Part shown: positions 8,995 to 17,050 of the stretch, one piece after another
Layout of the letters: each line of letters begins with the position of its first letter
Position numbering within the stretch: the stretch's first letter is position 1
Origin: Novosphingobium panipatense
Lineage (GTDB): Bacteria > Pseudomonadota > Alphaproteobacteria > Sphingomonadales > Sphingomonadaceae
Assembly: GCF_002149965.1 (NCBI RefSeq)
Contig: NZ_MSQB01000027.1
Location: 1-64,000 of the forward strand
Reading direction: 5' to 3'
DNA: 64,000 nucleotides
The notes under the pieces: generated by a model
What the model was told of the DNA's origin: nothing
Seen by the model: only the letters and a program-made list of their open reading frames with translations
Databases searched by the model: none
Position numbers and translations under genes: made by a program

Positions 8995-9216
8995 TCGGGC
9001 GTCCGCTTTTCCAACGCGCGCTTCCAGAGCAATCAGGAGATGGCCCATGAAGGTCTTCATCATCGGTGCAGCCGGCAAGGTCGGTCTGCGCCTTGCGGAA
9101 AAGCTCGCCCACGGGGGGCATGAGGTTCAGGCGCTGCATCGTGGGGCGGAGCAGTCGACCAAACTTTCCGCGGTCGGCGCGAAACCTATTCTGGGCGATC
9201 TCACGCTGCTTTCCGC

Positions 9217-9224
9217 GCAGAAGC
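9217..9224. repeat. IS66 target-site duplication, left copy
   Basis: GCAGAAGC directly precedes the left inverted repeat and recurs at 12166-12173. Eight bases is the normal duplication size for the IS66 family. Confidence 0.9.
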
Positions 9225-9309
9225 GTACCCATCCGGTGAACCCCACCTTGCCCGGTGAGTGAACGACCGGTCTTAAGAGCGCTCGTATGAGCGAGCTTAG
9301 GAGCGCAGC

Positions 9310-9678
9310 ATGGGGCAGATTACGGTGATGACGGGGCCGGAGCGGCGGCGTCGGTGGCGGGACGAGGAGCGGTTCCAGATCCTGGCCGAGGCTTTTGCGC
9401 CGGGCGCATGTGTCGCGGACGTGGCCCGGCGGCGAGACGTATCGACCAGCCTGATCTACACCTGGCGGCGCAATCTGCGGCGCGAACAAGCCGAAGGGGT
9501 ATCCCTCCCGATGGTGGAGGCAACCTTTGCCCAGGCAGTCCTCGCCAAGGACGAGAAGGTGGACGGCTATGATCGCTGCGGCGTGATCACCGTCGAACTG
9601 GGCGAAGGCCGGCTCATTCGCATTTCGGCCGGAGCGCCCGCCACACTGGTCAGTGCGACCTTGAAGGCGCTGCGGTGA
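9310..9678 (+). CDS. tnpA: IS66 TnpA (OrfA)
   Basis: A 122-residue accessory transposition protein. A helix-turn-helix of the IS3/IS66 OrfA type covers about residues 12-55 (RRRRWRDEERFQILAEAFAP and the following DVARRRDVSTSLIYTWRRNLRR). It ends in a GTGA overlap with tnpB, which implies coupled translation, as is usual in IS66 elements. Confidence 0.93.
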   Translation: MGQITVMTGPERRRRWRDEERFQILAEAFAPGACVADVARRRDVSTSLIYTWRRNLRREQAEGVSLPMVEATFAQAVLAKDEKVDGYDRCGVITVELGEGRLIRISAGAPATLVSATLKALR

Positions 9679-10016
9679 TCCCAGCGGGCGCGCGGGTGTG
9701 GATCGCCATGGGGCACACGGACATGCGTAAAGGGATGCAGGGGCTGGCGTTGCAGGTCCAGCAGGGCCTGAAGCGCGACCCGCACGGAGGCGACCTGTTC
9801 GTGTTTCGCGGACGGACGGGATCGCTGATCAAGATCATCTGGCACGACGGGATAGGCATGTCGCTCTATTCCAAGCGGCTCGAGAAGGGACGCTTCGTGT
9901 GGCCCTCGGCGAAGGACGGGATTATCTCGCTGACCAACGCGCAATTGTCCTGCCTGCTGGAAGGGATCGACTGGCGTAACCCGCAGTATTCCTGGCGCCC
10001 GCAGAGCGCCGGATAG
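9675..10016 (+). CDS. tnpB: IS66 TnpB (OrfB)
   Basis: A 113-residue IS66 OrfB protein with the family pattern around MRKGMQGLALQVQQGLKRDP, FVFRGRTGSLIKIIWHDG and the tail IDWRNPQYSWRPQSAG. It starts with GTG at 9675, overlapping tnpA by four bases. It is required for IS66 transposition, although its biochemical role is unclear. Confidence 0.95.
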   Translation: MIPAGARVWIAMGHTDMRKGMQGLALQVQQGLKRDPHGGDLFVFRGRTGSLIKIIWHDGIGMSLYSKRLEKGRFVWPSAKDGIISLTNAQLSCLLEGIDWRNPQYSWRPQSAG

Positions 10017-10089
10017 ACCAGCCACTTTCTTCGCCTTCCGGCGCATTTTTGGCTTCAACGCCGCGCCGATCTGTGATTCCATACCCGTC

Positions 10090-11733
10090 ATGGACACGGC
10101 CGCATCGCCCCTCTCGGACGACGTCGAGGCGCTCAAGGCGCTGCTGTCCGCCGCGCTCGAACGCGCCAGCGAGGCCGAAGCGCGCCTCGCCAATGCCATG
10201 GCCCGCGAGAGCGCGACCGAGGCGATGATCGCCCACCTCAAGCTGCAGATCGCCAAGCTGCGCCGCGAGCAATATGGCGCCAGCGCCGAGCGTAGCCGTC
10301 GGCTTCTCGACCAGCTTGAGCTTCAGCTGGAAGACCTCGAGGCCGATGCCTGCGAGGATGATCTGGCCGCCGAAGTCGCCGCGGCCAGGACAGCCGACGT
10401 TGCCGCCTTCGCGCGCAAGCGGCCAAGCCGCAAGCCGTTCCCCGAACATCTCCCGCGCGAGCGCGTCGTCATTCCCGCGCCGTGTTCGTGCCCGTCCTGC
10501 GGCGGCGCGCGCCTGTCGAAGCTGGGTGAGGACGTGACCGAGACGCTCGAAGTGATCCCGCGCCAGTGGAAGGTGATCCAGACGGTGCGCGAGAAGTTTT
10601 CGTGCCGGGATTGTGAGGCGATCACACAGCCCCCGGCGCCGTTCCATGTCGTGCCGCGCGGATGGGCCGGGCCAAGCTTCCTCGCCATGCTGCTGTTCGA
10701 GAAGTATGGTCAGCACCAGCCTCTCAACCGCCAGGCCGAGCGCTTTGCGCGCGAAGGGGTGGCGCTCAGCACCTCGACGCTGGCCGACCAGGTGGGCGCG
10801 GCGGCCTTCGCTCTGATGCCGTTCTATCGACGGATCGAGACGCACGTGCTTGCGGCCCGGCGGCTGCATGGCGACGATACGACTGTGCCGGTCCTTGCCA
10901 AGGGCAAGACCGATACCGCGCGCCTGTGGGTCTACGTCCGCGATGACCGGCCCTTTGTCGGCAGCGATCCACCCGCCGCCCTGTTCCACTATTCCCGCGA
11001 CCGGCGCGGCGAGCATCCTCGGGCGCACCTGGCGTCCTGGGCAGGGATTCTGCAGGCCGATGCCTATGGCGGCTACAACGAACTCTACGCGCCCGGCCGT
11101 CAGCCTGCGCCCGTGATCGAGGCCGGCTGCTTCGCACACGCACGGCGCAAGTTCTTCGAACTGGCTGACGTCGAGGCCGCCGCGCGCCGGAAGAGCCGCG
11201 GTGAGCGCACCGGCATGATCTATCCGATCGCGCTGGAAGCCGTGCAGCGCCTCGATGCCCTGTTCGAGATCGAGCGTGGCATCAACGGCAAGGCGACCGA
11301 AGAGCGTGTCGCTGTCCGGCAAGAACTCAGCGCGCCGCTGATGGCGGATCTGCACGTCTGGCTCACCGCCCAACTCGCGAAGCTCTCGCGCAGCCACGAT
11401 CTGGCCAAAGCGATAAACTACATGCTCCGGCGCTGGGATGCCTTCACCCGCTTCCTGGAAGATGGCCGGATCTGCCTCACGAACAACGCCGCCGAGCGGG
11501 CGCTGCGCTGCGTGCCCCTTGGGCGCAAGGCATGGTTGTTCTGCGGCTCCGACCGCGGCGGACAGCGCGCCGCCGTGCTCTACACGCTGATCCAGACCGC
11601 CCGGCTCAACGATGTCGATCCGCAGGCCTGGCTGGCCGATGTCCTCGCGCGCATCGCCGAGCATCCCATCAATCGGCTCGACGAACTGCTCCCCTGGAAC
11701 TGGCGGTTCCGCAGAACAGTACTGGCTGCATGA
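10090..11733 (+). CDS. tnpC: IS66 TnpC transposase
   Basis: The 547-residue DDE transposase of the element. An N-terminal leucine-rich coiled coil (about residues 1-90, ALERASEAEARLANAMARES) is followed by a zinc-binding CSCPSCGG...SCRDCEA region (about 135-180) and the catalytic domain with GDDTTVPVL, QADAYGGYNELY and LTNNAAERALR supplying the DDE residues. The full length is within the usual 500-550 residues. No frameshift is seen, so it is probably functional. Confidence 0.95.
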   Translation: MDTAASPLSDDVEALKALLSAALERASEAEARLANAMARESATEAMIAHLKLQIAKLRREQYGASAERSRRLLDQLELQLEDLEADACEDDLAAEVAAARTADVAAFARKRPSRKPFPEHLPRERVVIPAPCSCPSCGGARLSKLGEDVTETLEVIPRQWKVIQTVREKFSCRDCEAITQPPAPFHVVPRGWAGPSFLAMLLFEKYGQHQPLNRQAERFAREGVALSTSTLADQVGAAAFALMPFYRRIETHVLAARRLHGDDTTVPVLAKGKTDTARLWVYVRDDRPFVGSDPPAALFHYSRDRRGEHPRAHLASWAGILQADAYGGYNELYAPGRQPAPVIEAGCFAHARRKFFELADVEAAARRKSRGERTGMIYPIALEAVQRLDALFEIERGINGKATEERVAVRQELSAPLMADLHVWLTAQLAKLSRSHDLAKAINYMLRRWDAFTRFLEDGRICLTNNAAERALRCVPLGRKAWLFCGSDRGGQRAAVLYTLIQTARLNDVDPQAWLADVLARIAEHPINRLDELLPWNWRFRRTVLAA

Positions 11734-11854
11734 GTACGCTACCTTATCAGCAATCGCGTAAGGTGCCCTCAATAGTTACAGAATCTGCTGGCCGTTAATG
11801 AATATGAGATAGGCAATGTGCCAAGTCGCTTGTGAAGTGCATGCCGGAGGGGCA

Positions 11855-12136
11855 GTGGGCTTATCATCACTCGCAGATTACGCACTCGTCGCAGCGCTCG
11901 TCATCATCGTTCCGGCCGTCTTGGCTCGCTATGTGGCGGGGGGCAACTGGCTAGCGGTTATCGCCAGCTTCGCGATTTGGTTTGTGATCCTATGTCGTTT
12001 TTTGGCCGGCAGTTGGTCCATAGATTCAACTACGACCGTATGGGCCATCGGCTTCGGCATGTTTTCAAACTGGGCAGCAGTCCCCTTGATTGCCCTTTGC
12101 GTACATCAAGGCGGGAAGCTTTTTATAAAGCGCTAG
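11855..12136 (+). CDS. Small membrane protein carried inside IS66 (passenger gene)
   Basis: A 93-residue protein with three likely membrane segments: ALVAALVIIVPAVLARYV, WLAVIASFAIWFVILC and WAIGFGMFSNWAAVPLIALC. A GTG start at 11855 has a GGAGG ribosome site four bases upstream; an in-frame ATG at 11816 lacks one. It lies between tnpC and the right inverted repeat, so it moves with the element. The usual IS66 has only tnpABC. The family is not recognised; the hydrophobic design and intact ribosome site argue against chance. Confidence 0.6.
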   Translation: MGLSSLADYALVAALVIIVPAVLARYVAGGNWLAVIASFAIWFVILCRFLAGSWSIDSTTTVWAIGFGMFSNWAAVPLIALCVHQGGKLFIKR

Positions 12137-12149
12137 CTTCACCGCGGTC

Positions 12150-12165
12150 TTCACCGGATGCGTAC
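12150..12165. repeat. IS66 right terminal inverted repeat
   Basis: TTCACCGGATGCGTAC is the inverse of the left end (9225-9240) with one mismatch at the fifth base. It is followed at once by the second target-duplication copy GCAGAAGC at 12166-12173. Confidence 0.92.
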
Positions 12166-12685
12166 GCAGAAGCTTGGGCGGCTGATGAAGAGTGCCGATG
12201 CCGTTGTTTTCACAGCTGGCGCCGGTGGTGCAGGGATGGACGTTACCAACGCCATCGACGGTCGTGGTCTGGAACTAGCCGTCGCGGCTGCGCAGGCGTC
12301 AGGCGTCAGCCGGTTCCTGCTCGTCTCTTCCTACCCCGACGCCTGGCGCGACCGTGAGAGGTCTGAAGGGTTCGAGAACTATATCCGGGTGAAGAAGTTG
12401 GCCGACGCCCACCTTGTCGCCAGCGGCCTCGACTGGGTCATCGTACGCCCAGGCACCTTGTCCGATGAGCCGGGGACCGGCCTCGTGGCGGCTGATGTCG
12501 CCATTCCTTACGGGACTGTGCCTCGTGACGATGTGGCGGCTACGCTGGCGGCCATCATTCACCAGCCAAAGCTCTCCCGCGTCATCCTGGAGCTCACCTC
12601 CGGCGATGAGCCCATCAGCAGCGCAATAGCGCGCGTCGCGACGCGCTGATTCCCTCATTCCATCTCGATCGCATCAGGAAGTTGA

Positions 12686-13621
12686 ATGACCGAAACCACC
12701 ACTGACCTCTTCGAGCCTGTTACCCTTGGGGACATTGCACTCGCCAACCGCATCGTCATGGCACCGCTAACCCGCGCCCGTGCCTGTGAGGATGGCGTCC
12801 CGACGGACCTGCACGCGACCTACTATGCGCAGCGGGCATCCGCCGGTCTCATTATCGCTGAGGCGACCAACATCACTCAGCAAGGTCGCGGCTACGCGCT
12901 TACTCCCGGTCTGTGGACTGAAGAGCAGGTTGCAGGCTGGAAGAAGGTGACTGATGCGGTCCATGCCGCCGGCGGCAAGATCGTCTCCCAGCTTTGGCAT
13001 GTCGGCCGTTTCAGCCATGTCAGCCTACAGCCCGATGGCAAAGCACCGGTCGCCCCTTCGGCCATCAAGGCAGAGGGAAAGACCTTCACCGTCGATGGGA
13101 TGCAGGATGTGTCGGAGCCCCGGGCTCTTGAAACCGACGAAATCCCGGGCCTGATCCAGGATTATGTCCGTGCTGCCGAGAACGCCAAGCGCGCTGGCTT
13201 CGACGGTGTCGAGGTTCATTCGGCCAACAGCTACCTGCTCGACCAGTTCATCCGGGACAGCACGAACAAGCGGACTGATCAGTACGGCGGCCCCATCGAG
13301 AACCGCACCAGGCTGACCCAGGAGATTGTCGAGGCGGTCGTGGGCGTTTGGGGTTCGGGCCGCGTCGGGATCCGACTTTCGCCCACCACGCCCGATGCCG
13401 GCAACACGCCGATGGATAGCACGCCAAGCCGGTGCGGACATCATCGTCGCAATCACAAGCGCGCTGCTCCCGACATAGGCTCTGCCGGTACAAACCATCA
13501 AACTCACGTTGCCCCCGTTCCTGCCCAGCAGCGGTCGCCGGGTTCGAACGGCTCCATAGGGCCTGTAGTAACTACAGGGTCAAGAGCGACATTCCGATTT
13601 GCGTGGCAACGGGCTCGCTAA
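12686..13621 (+). pseudogene. Truncated Old Yellow Enzyme (alkene reductase)
   Basis: Residues 1 to about 247 match the OYE/NemA family of FMN-dependent ene reductases: DLFEPVTLGDIALANRIVMAPLTR at the start, then SQLWHVGR, GFDGVEVHSANSYLLDQFIRD (the His/Asn substrate pair HSAN) and RVGIRLSP. After NTPMDS the sequence abruptly becomes low-complexity Arg/Ser/Pro text unlike the family, which should continue about 110 residues with the FMN phosphate-binding strands. The gene is therefore broken at about 13424 and fused to unrelated DNA. It follows the oxidoreductase gene by 36 bases and was probably in the same TetR-controlled operon. Confidence 0.88.
13553..13583 (-). promoter_or_regulatory. 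MerR-type metal-responsive promoter relic
   Basis: Read on the minus strand, TTGACC (13583-13578) and TATGGA (13558-13553) are separated by 19 bases, the long spacer typical of MerR-family promoters, and the spacer holds the palindrome CCTGTAGTTACTACAGG. This resembles CadR/PbrR-type operators. On the plus strand just beyond it, 13590 onward reads DIPICVATGS, like a decayed MerR start (DIPIGELARATG). No intact regulator or target gene remains. Confidence 0.5.
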
Positions 13622-13736
13622 GTGAGAGAGGACGCTTCGCTGTCGCACACTGACTAACGGCATTGGAGCAGCTCTCAGCGTTCGCTAGGCTCTGTCCGAA
13701 CTCACCAGTCCGCTGCCGGCGGCGAGAAGGAAAGTC

Positions 13737-14519
13737 GTGCCGTACACCTCCGATGACCTCGATCAACTGGAAGACGCACACCAGGAATGGTCCAGCCGCT
13801 GCAGCGACCTAACCACAACCGTGGTAACCCGAATGTACCGCGATGACCGGGGCAGAGAGTTCGCGACGCATGGGTTGAGCCGGCGGCTGAACATGCTTGA
13901 GCATTGCATGGACCGGATCTTCGAAACTGTCCCGCCCGAAGAAGGCGAGCCGTCCCGATCCGCGCTGATGGACGCGACTGCTTTCGTCCAGACCTTCGTT
14001 ATTAACGTGTACGGTGCCATCGATAATCTGGCCCATGTCTGGTGCTCGGAATCCGACCTCAGGGACAAGCAGGGACGTCCCCTTGCGCCGATGCGGATTG
14101 GCCTCGGCCCAAAATGCCAATTCGTTCGGGCGTCATTGCCGGCTGATCTTCAGACCTACCTTGGTGAGTTGGATGCGTGGTTCGCCTACCTTGAAGGGTA
14201 TCGTCACGCGCTGGCTCATCGCGTCCCGCTCTACATCCCTCCCCGGCAATTGGGGCCTACAGCGCAGGAAGAATATGCTGCGATTGAGGTCGAGCGCCTG
14301 GAAGCCGTAAAGCGGAAAGACTGGCATCGGGTCGGCGAACTTGGAGCGGCGCAGGACCGGCTCGGTTCATTCGTCGGTTTCATCATGCATTCCTTTAGCG
14401 AAGGAGCGCAGCCCATGCGATTCCATGCCCAACTGATCTGCGATCTCGCGACAGTCGTGGAACTCGGCGAGCGCGTCTTCGGAGCTCTCGATGCCGCCCC
14501 GGACCGCAAGGCCTCCTGA
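13737..14519 (+). CDS. Hypothetical protein with HEPN-like RxxxxH motif
   Basis: A 260-residue, mostly helical protein. The GTG start at 13737 has a GAGAAGGA ribosome site. Around residue 160 it reads YRHALAHRVPLYIPP; the R-H-A-L-A-H arrangement resembles the RxxxxH active-site motif of HEPN ribonuclease-like domains, and the preceding VINVYGAIDNLAHVW would supply the other helix. Similar proteins are scattered in Proteobacteria without assigned function. It stands alone between the broken OYE region and DUF2946. The HEPN link is an inference from one motif. Confidence 0.65.
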   Translation: MPYTSDDLDQLEDAHQEWSSRCSDLTTTVVTRMYRDDRGREFATHGLSRRLNMLEHCMDRIFETVPPEEGEPSRSALMDATAFVQTFVINVYGAIDNLAHVWCSESDLRDKQGRPLAPMRIGLGPKCQFVRASLPADLQTYLGELDAWFAYLEGYRHALAHRVPLYIPPRQLGPTAQEEYAAIEVERLEAVKRKDWHRVGELGAAQDRLGSFVGFIMHSFSEGAQPMRFHAQLICDLATVVELGERVFGALDAAPDRKAS

Positions 14520-15127
14520 TGCCAGTCTGTATTTGATCCGGGTTGGCACCGGGGAAGCGATCCCGAAAATAGAGCAATGCAGGCTCATCAATGTGAGTAA
14601 TCTATCTCATCATTCGAGATGCATCCGACACCCGTGATCAGCGTTTGATCCTGCAGTTGTCCCAATAGCGAAAACCGGAACAGCGATGCCCACTTGCGGA
14701 ACTCCTCCCGGTTTCGCGAGCCGGATCTCTGCGCCTGTTTCTCAGCGACCAGACACCTCGCTGTGCAGCCCCAATCCACGGGCTGTGTGGAAGCCAGATG
14801 TAAGGAAATCAGACATGACACAACGTCCGCTCGCCCTTTCGAGGATAACTGACTCTCACGTGGCGTCGGCTGTCGACCACCTCAAGCCGTTCCGGCGAAG
14901 CCCCAAAAAAGTCGGCTTATGGCCGGTAGGCGACTGTCGCGTTTGGAGCGCAGCTACTGAGATAGTTGCCGCTCAGCTGCGTCGCCTGCCGACCAGAAAT
15001 TGCCTTTTATGAGCGGGAACGCGAACGGCCGGGTTCCCCAAAAGCGGCCAACGCTTAAAAATGGGCAGATTGTCTCACCATCAATGGCACATGACAGAAG
15101 CGCGTCTCGTAGCTAAGAGCGCAATCG
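14520..15127. other. Gene-free interval
   Basis: No credible gene or RNA is visible in these 608 bases. Open frames here have no ribosome sites and no family resemblance. A segment near 14910-14945 (AAGTCGGCTTATGGCCGG and following) resembles a short GTCGGCT-type dispersed sequence also seen at about 39585. Confidence 0.4.
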
Positions 15128-15532
15128 GTGCATCGACTTCGCAATCTTGTCCTTGCCAATCGGCCCCTTGCCTGCGCGGTGCTTGTACTCGCGCTGATGA
15201 TGAAGATCGTCATGCCGGCGGGGTTCATGCCAACCGTTTCGAACGGGCGGATCGTGGTCAGCATTTGCTCGGGTACCGGGCCGATGACGATGGTCATTAC
15301 GATCCCCGGCCTTGAACATGGGAAATCCGGTAGCGACGGTCATCAGGGCAAGGCAGAACAGCCTTGCGCCTTCTCAGGCTTGTCGGCGCCGTCCCTCGCT
15401 GCTGCGGACCCAATTCTGTTGGCGGCTGCGATTCTGTTCGTGCTGGCGCTCGGCACGCGCCCTCTGGTGCTGCGAGCTTCGACAGCGCCACCCTATCTGC
15501 GTCCACCCCTGAGGGGGCTTCCGGCAATCTGA
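15128..15532 (+). CDS. DUF2946-family protein
   Basis: A 134-residue protein with an N-terminal signal-anchor (LACAVLVLALMMKIVMPAGFMP) containing the characteristic MPAGFMPT, a periplasmic stretch with VVSICSGTG, a PCAFSGLSA cysteine segment, and a second hydrophobic stretch (ILLAAAILFVLALG). DUF2946 proteins are often next to TonB-dependent receptors and copper genes and are suspected to take part in metal handling, but no function is proven. Here the receptor is absent; arsenic genes follow. Confidence 0.7.
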   Translation: MHRLRNLVLANRPLACAVLVLALMMKIVMPAGFMPTVSNGRIVVSICSGTGPMTMVITIPGLEHGKSGSDGHQGKAEQPCAFSGLSAPSLAAADPILLAAAILFVLALGTRPLVLRASTAPPYLRPPLRGLPAI

Positions 15533-15808
15533 TCGTTCGTCGTCGCATGAGGGGCTGAGGGGACGGGTGCGTGTATCGCGTCCGCCTCCTTCGCTGTCAT
15601 GCACCTGCGTCCGATTTGGCTTGGCTCAATGCGCGCTCTTGCGGCTGCCAGGCCTGCCGAGGATTACCATCATGATAATCGCTGCCTGGTTTTGCCGGGT
15701 TCGCCACTTCGCATGACTGCGCGAAGTCGCATCCTCCTGCGCCAGTTCCATTTGTGGCTGGGCGATCGTCAAGCGGACCCGTCCCTGGTATGAAGCGGGA
15801 GCGGCGGC

Positions 15809-16243
15809 ATGACGCAGGTATATTTCTCGGAGGCTCGCCACGCCGATGATGTCCTGCGGCTCGCGCTCGGCGCCGCGCAGCTCCCGACCGACGATCTCGG
15901 CGGTCCCGACCAGATGTTCTTCAGCCTGTCCGACGATGAAGAGCTGATCGGGTTCATCGGCCTGGAAGGTAGCGGCACCGACCGGCTGCTCCGCTCGCTG
16001 GTCGTGCTGCCGACCCGGCGCGGCAAAGGATATGGCCGGATGCTGGTCGAACGCCTTGAAGGCGTTGCTGATGGCGCGGTCGAGCGGCTGCACCTCCTGA
16101 CCAGCGGCACCGGGGAGTTCTTTCGCAGGCTTGGTTACACCGATGCCGATCGCGACGCCGCGCCGGCCTTCATCGCAGCGACCGCGCAGTTCACGTCGCT
16201 GTGCGGTCCGCGCGCGACCTATCTCGTCAAGGATCTTGGATGA
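15809..16243 (+). CDS. arsN2: ArsN2-type GNAT acetyltransferase (arsenic resistance)
   Basis: A 144-residue GNAT protein. The acetyl-CoA loop is visible at LVVLPTRRGKGYGRML (about residues 68-83), and the arsenical-associated C terminus reads FFRRLGYTDADRDAAPAFIAATAQFTSLC. ArsN proteins acetylate the amino group of arsinothricin-like organoarsenicals. It overlaps arsH by four bases (ATGA), so the two are coupled. No arsR, arsC or arsB gene is seen beside it. Confidence 0.85.
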   Translation: MTQVYFSEARHADDVLRLALGAAQLPTDDLGGPDQMFFSLSDDEELIGFIGLEGSGTDRLLRSLVVLPTRRGKGYGRMLVERLEGVADGAVERLHLLTSGTGEFFRRLGYTDADRDAAPAFIAATAQFTSLCGPRATYLVKDLG

Positions 16244-16980
16244 CGCGCCTTCGTGACGTACCCGACGCCGACCATCTGCCAGCACTCGATCGCGGCATCG
16301 CGATCACCCGGCCCGCCGCCGGCATGGGCGACGATCAGCCGCCGCCTCGCATCCTGCTGCTGTACGGGTCGCTGCGCGAACGCTCGTTCAGCCGGCTCGC
16401 GGCTGAGGAAGCGGCACGACTGCTGATCCTCTTCGGCGCGGAGGTGCGGATATTCGATCCCAGCGACCTGCCGCTCCCAGATCAGGTGAAGGGTGACGAT
16501 CATCCGGCGGTCCATGAGCTGCGCCAGCACGCGCTCTGGTCCGAAGGCATGGTTTGGTGCAGCCCCGAGCGGCACGGCCAGATCACCGGCATCATGAAGG
16601 CGCAGATCGACCATCCGCCGCTGGAGTTCGGCGGCATGCGGCCGACCCAGGGTCGCACGCTCGCGGTCATGCAGGTGTCGGGCGGCTCGCAGTCGTTCAA
16701 CGCGGTCAACACGCTGCGCCTGCTTGGCCGCTGGATGCGCATGATCACGATCCCCAACCAGTCGAGCGTGGCGATGGCGTTCAAGGAATTCGACGAGGCC
16801 GGCCGCATGAAGCCGTCGAGCTATTATGACCGCATCGTCGACGTGATGGAGGAACTGGTGCGGTTCACGATCCTGACCCGCCCGCACGCCGGCCAGCTCG
16901 TCAACCGCTATTCCGAACGGAAGGCTGTACAGGCAAAGCATGAAGCTGCCACCGATCTTGCGGTCCAAGCCGTTCTGTAG
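16240..16980 (+). CDS. arsH: ArsH NADPH-dependent FMN reductase / organoarsenical oxidase
   Basis: A 246-residue flavodoxin-like protein of the ArsH family. Motifs include the FMN-phosphate loop YGSLRERSFSR (about residue 42), then WCSPERHGQITGIMKAQIDH and the family-specific GRTLAVMQVSGGSQSFNAVN. ArsH oxidises trivalent organoarsenicals and reduces quinones or metals with NADPH. The ATG at 16240 overlaps the arsN2 stop and is preferred over an earlier in-frame codon within arsN2. Together the pair detoxifies methylated or organic arsenicals without an efflux pump here. Confidence 0.93.
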   Translation: MTRLRDVPDADHLPALDRGIAITRPAAGMGDDQPPPRILLLYGSLRERSFSRLAAEEAARLLILFGAEVRIFDPSDLPLPDQVKGDDHPAVHELRQHALWSEGMVWCSPERHGQITGIMKAQIDHPPLEFGGMRPTQGRTLAVMQVSGGSQSFNAVNTLRLLGRWMRMITIPNQSSVAMAFKEFDEAGRMKPSSYYDRIVDVMEELVRFTILTRPHAGQLVNRYSERKAVQAKHEAATDLAVQAVL

Positions 16981-17050
16981 GCCAGCACTTCAATCATCGA
17001 CTAATCGGAAAGCCGAGCCGCCATCGCCACGTTGCAGCATCACCTCCATC

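Larger units (their letters stand above)
9225..12165 (+). mobile_element. Complete IS66-family insertion sequence (2,941 bp)
   Basis: The element begins GTACCCATCCGGTGAA and ends with the inverse of GTACGCATCCGGTGAA, a 16-bp terminal inverted repeat with one mismatch. It is flanked by the 8-bp direct repeat GCAGAAGC. It carries tnpA, tnpB and tnpC in order plus a small membrane-protein gene between tnpC and the right end. Precise ends, intact transposase genes and an intact duplication point to a fairly recent insertion that could still be active. Confidence 0.95.
9047..12649 (+). pseudogene. NAD(P)-binding oxidoreductase split by IS66
   Basis: The N-terminal part (9047-9224) begins MKVFIIGAAGKVGLRLAEKL, a Rossmann GxxGxxG motif, and the C-terminal part (12174-12649) continues GRLMKSADAVVFTAGAGG through YPDAWRDRERSEGF, ending at ...VATR. 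Removing the element and one copy of the target duplication rejoins the frame exactly (...LLSAQK-LGRLMKS...) into an intact protein of about 218 residues of the NmrA/SDR-like family (YwnB/HSCARG type). Such proteins bind NAD(P)H and often act in redox sensing or quinone reduction. As it stands the gene is disrupted and gives at most a 71-residue N-terminal fragment; an ATG at 12158, inside the right IS end, could start the C-terminal piece. Confidence 0.9.

Noticed and set aside
9922..11772. Long open frame on the minus strand opposite the IS66 transposase
   Set aside because: It is the complement of tnpC; the translation has no family motifs and its length follows from high GC content.
14588..15012. 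Open frames on both strands between the HEPN-like gene and DUF2946
   Set aside because: No ribosome sites and no recognisable domain.
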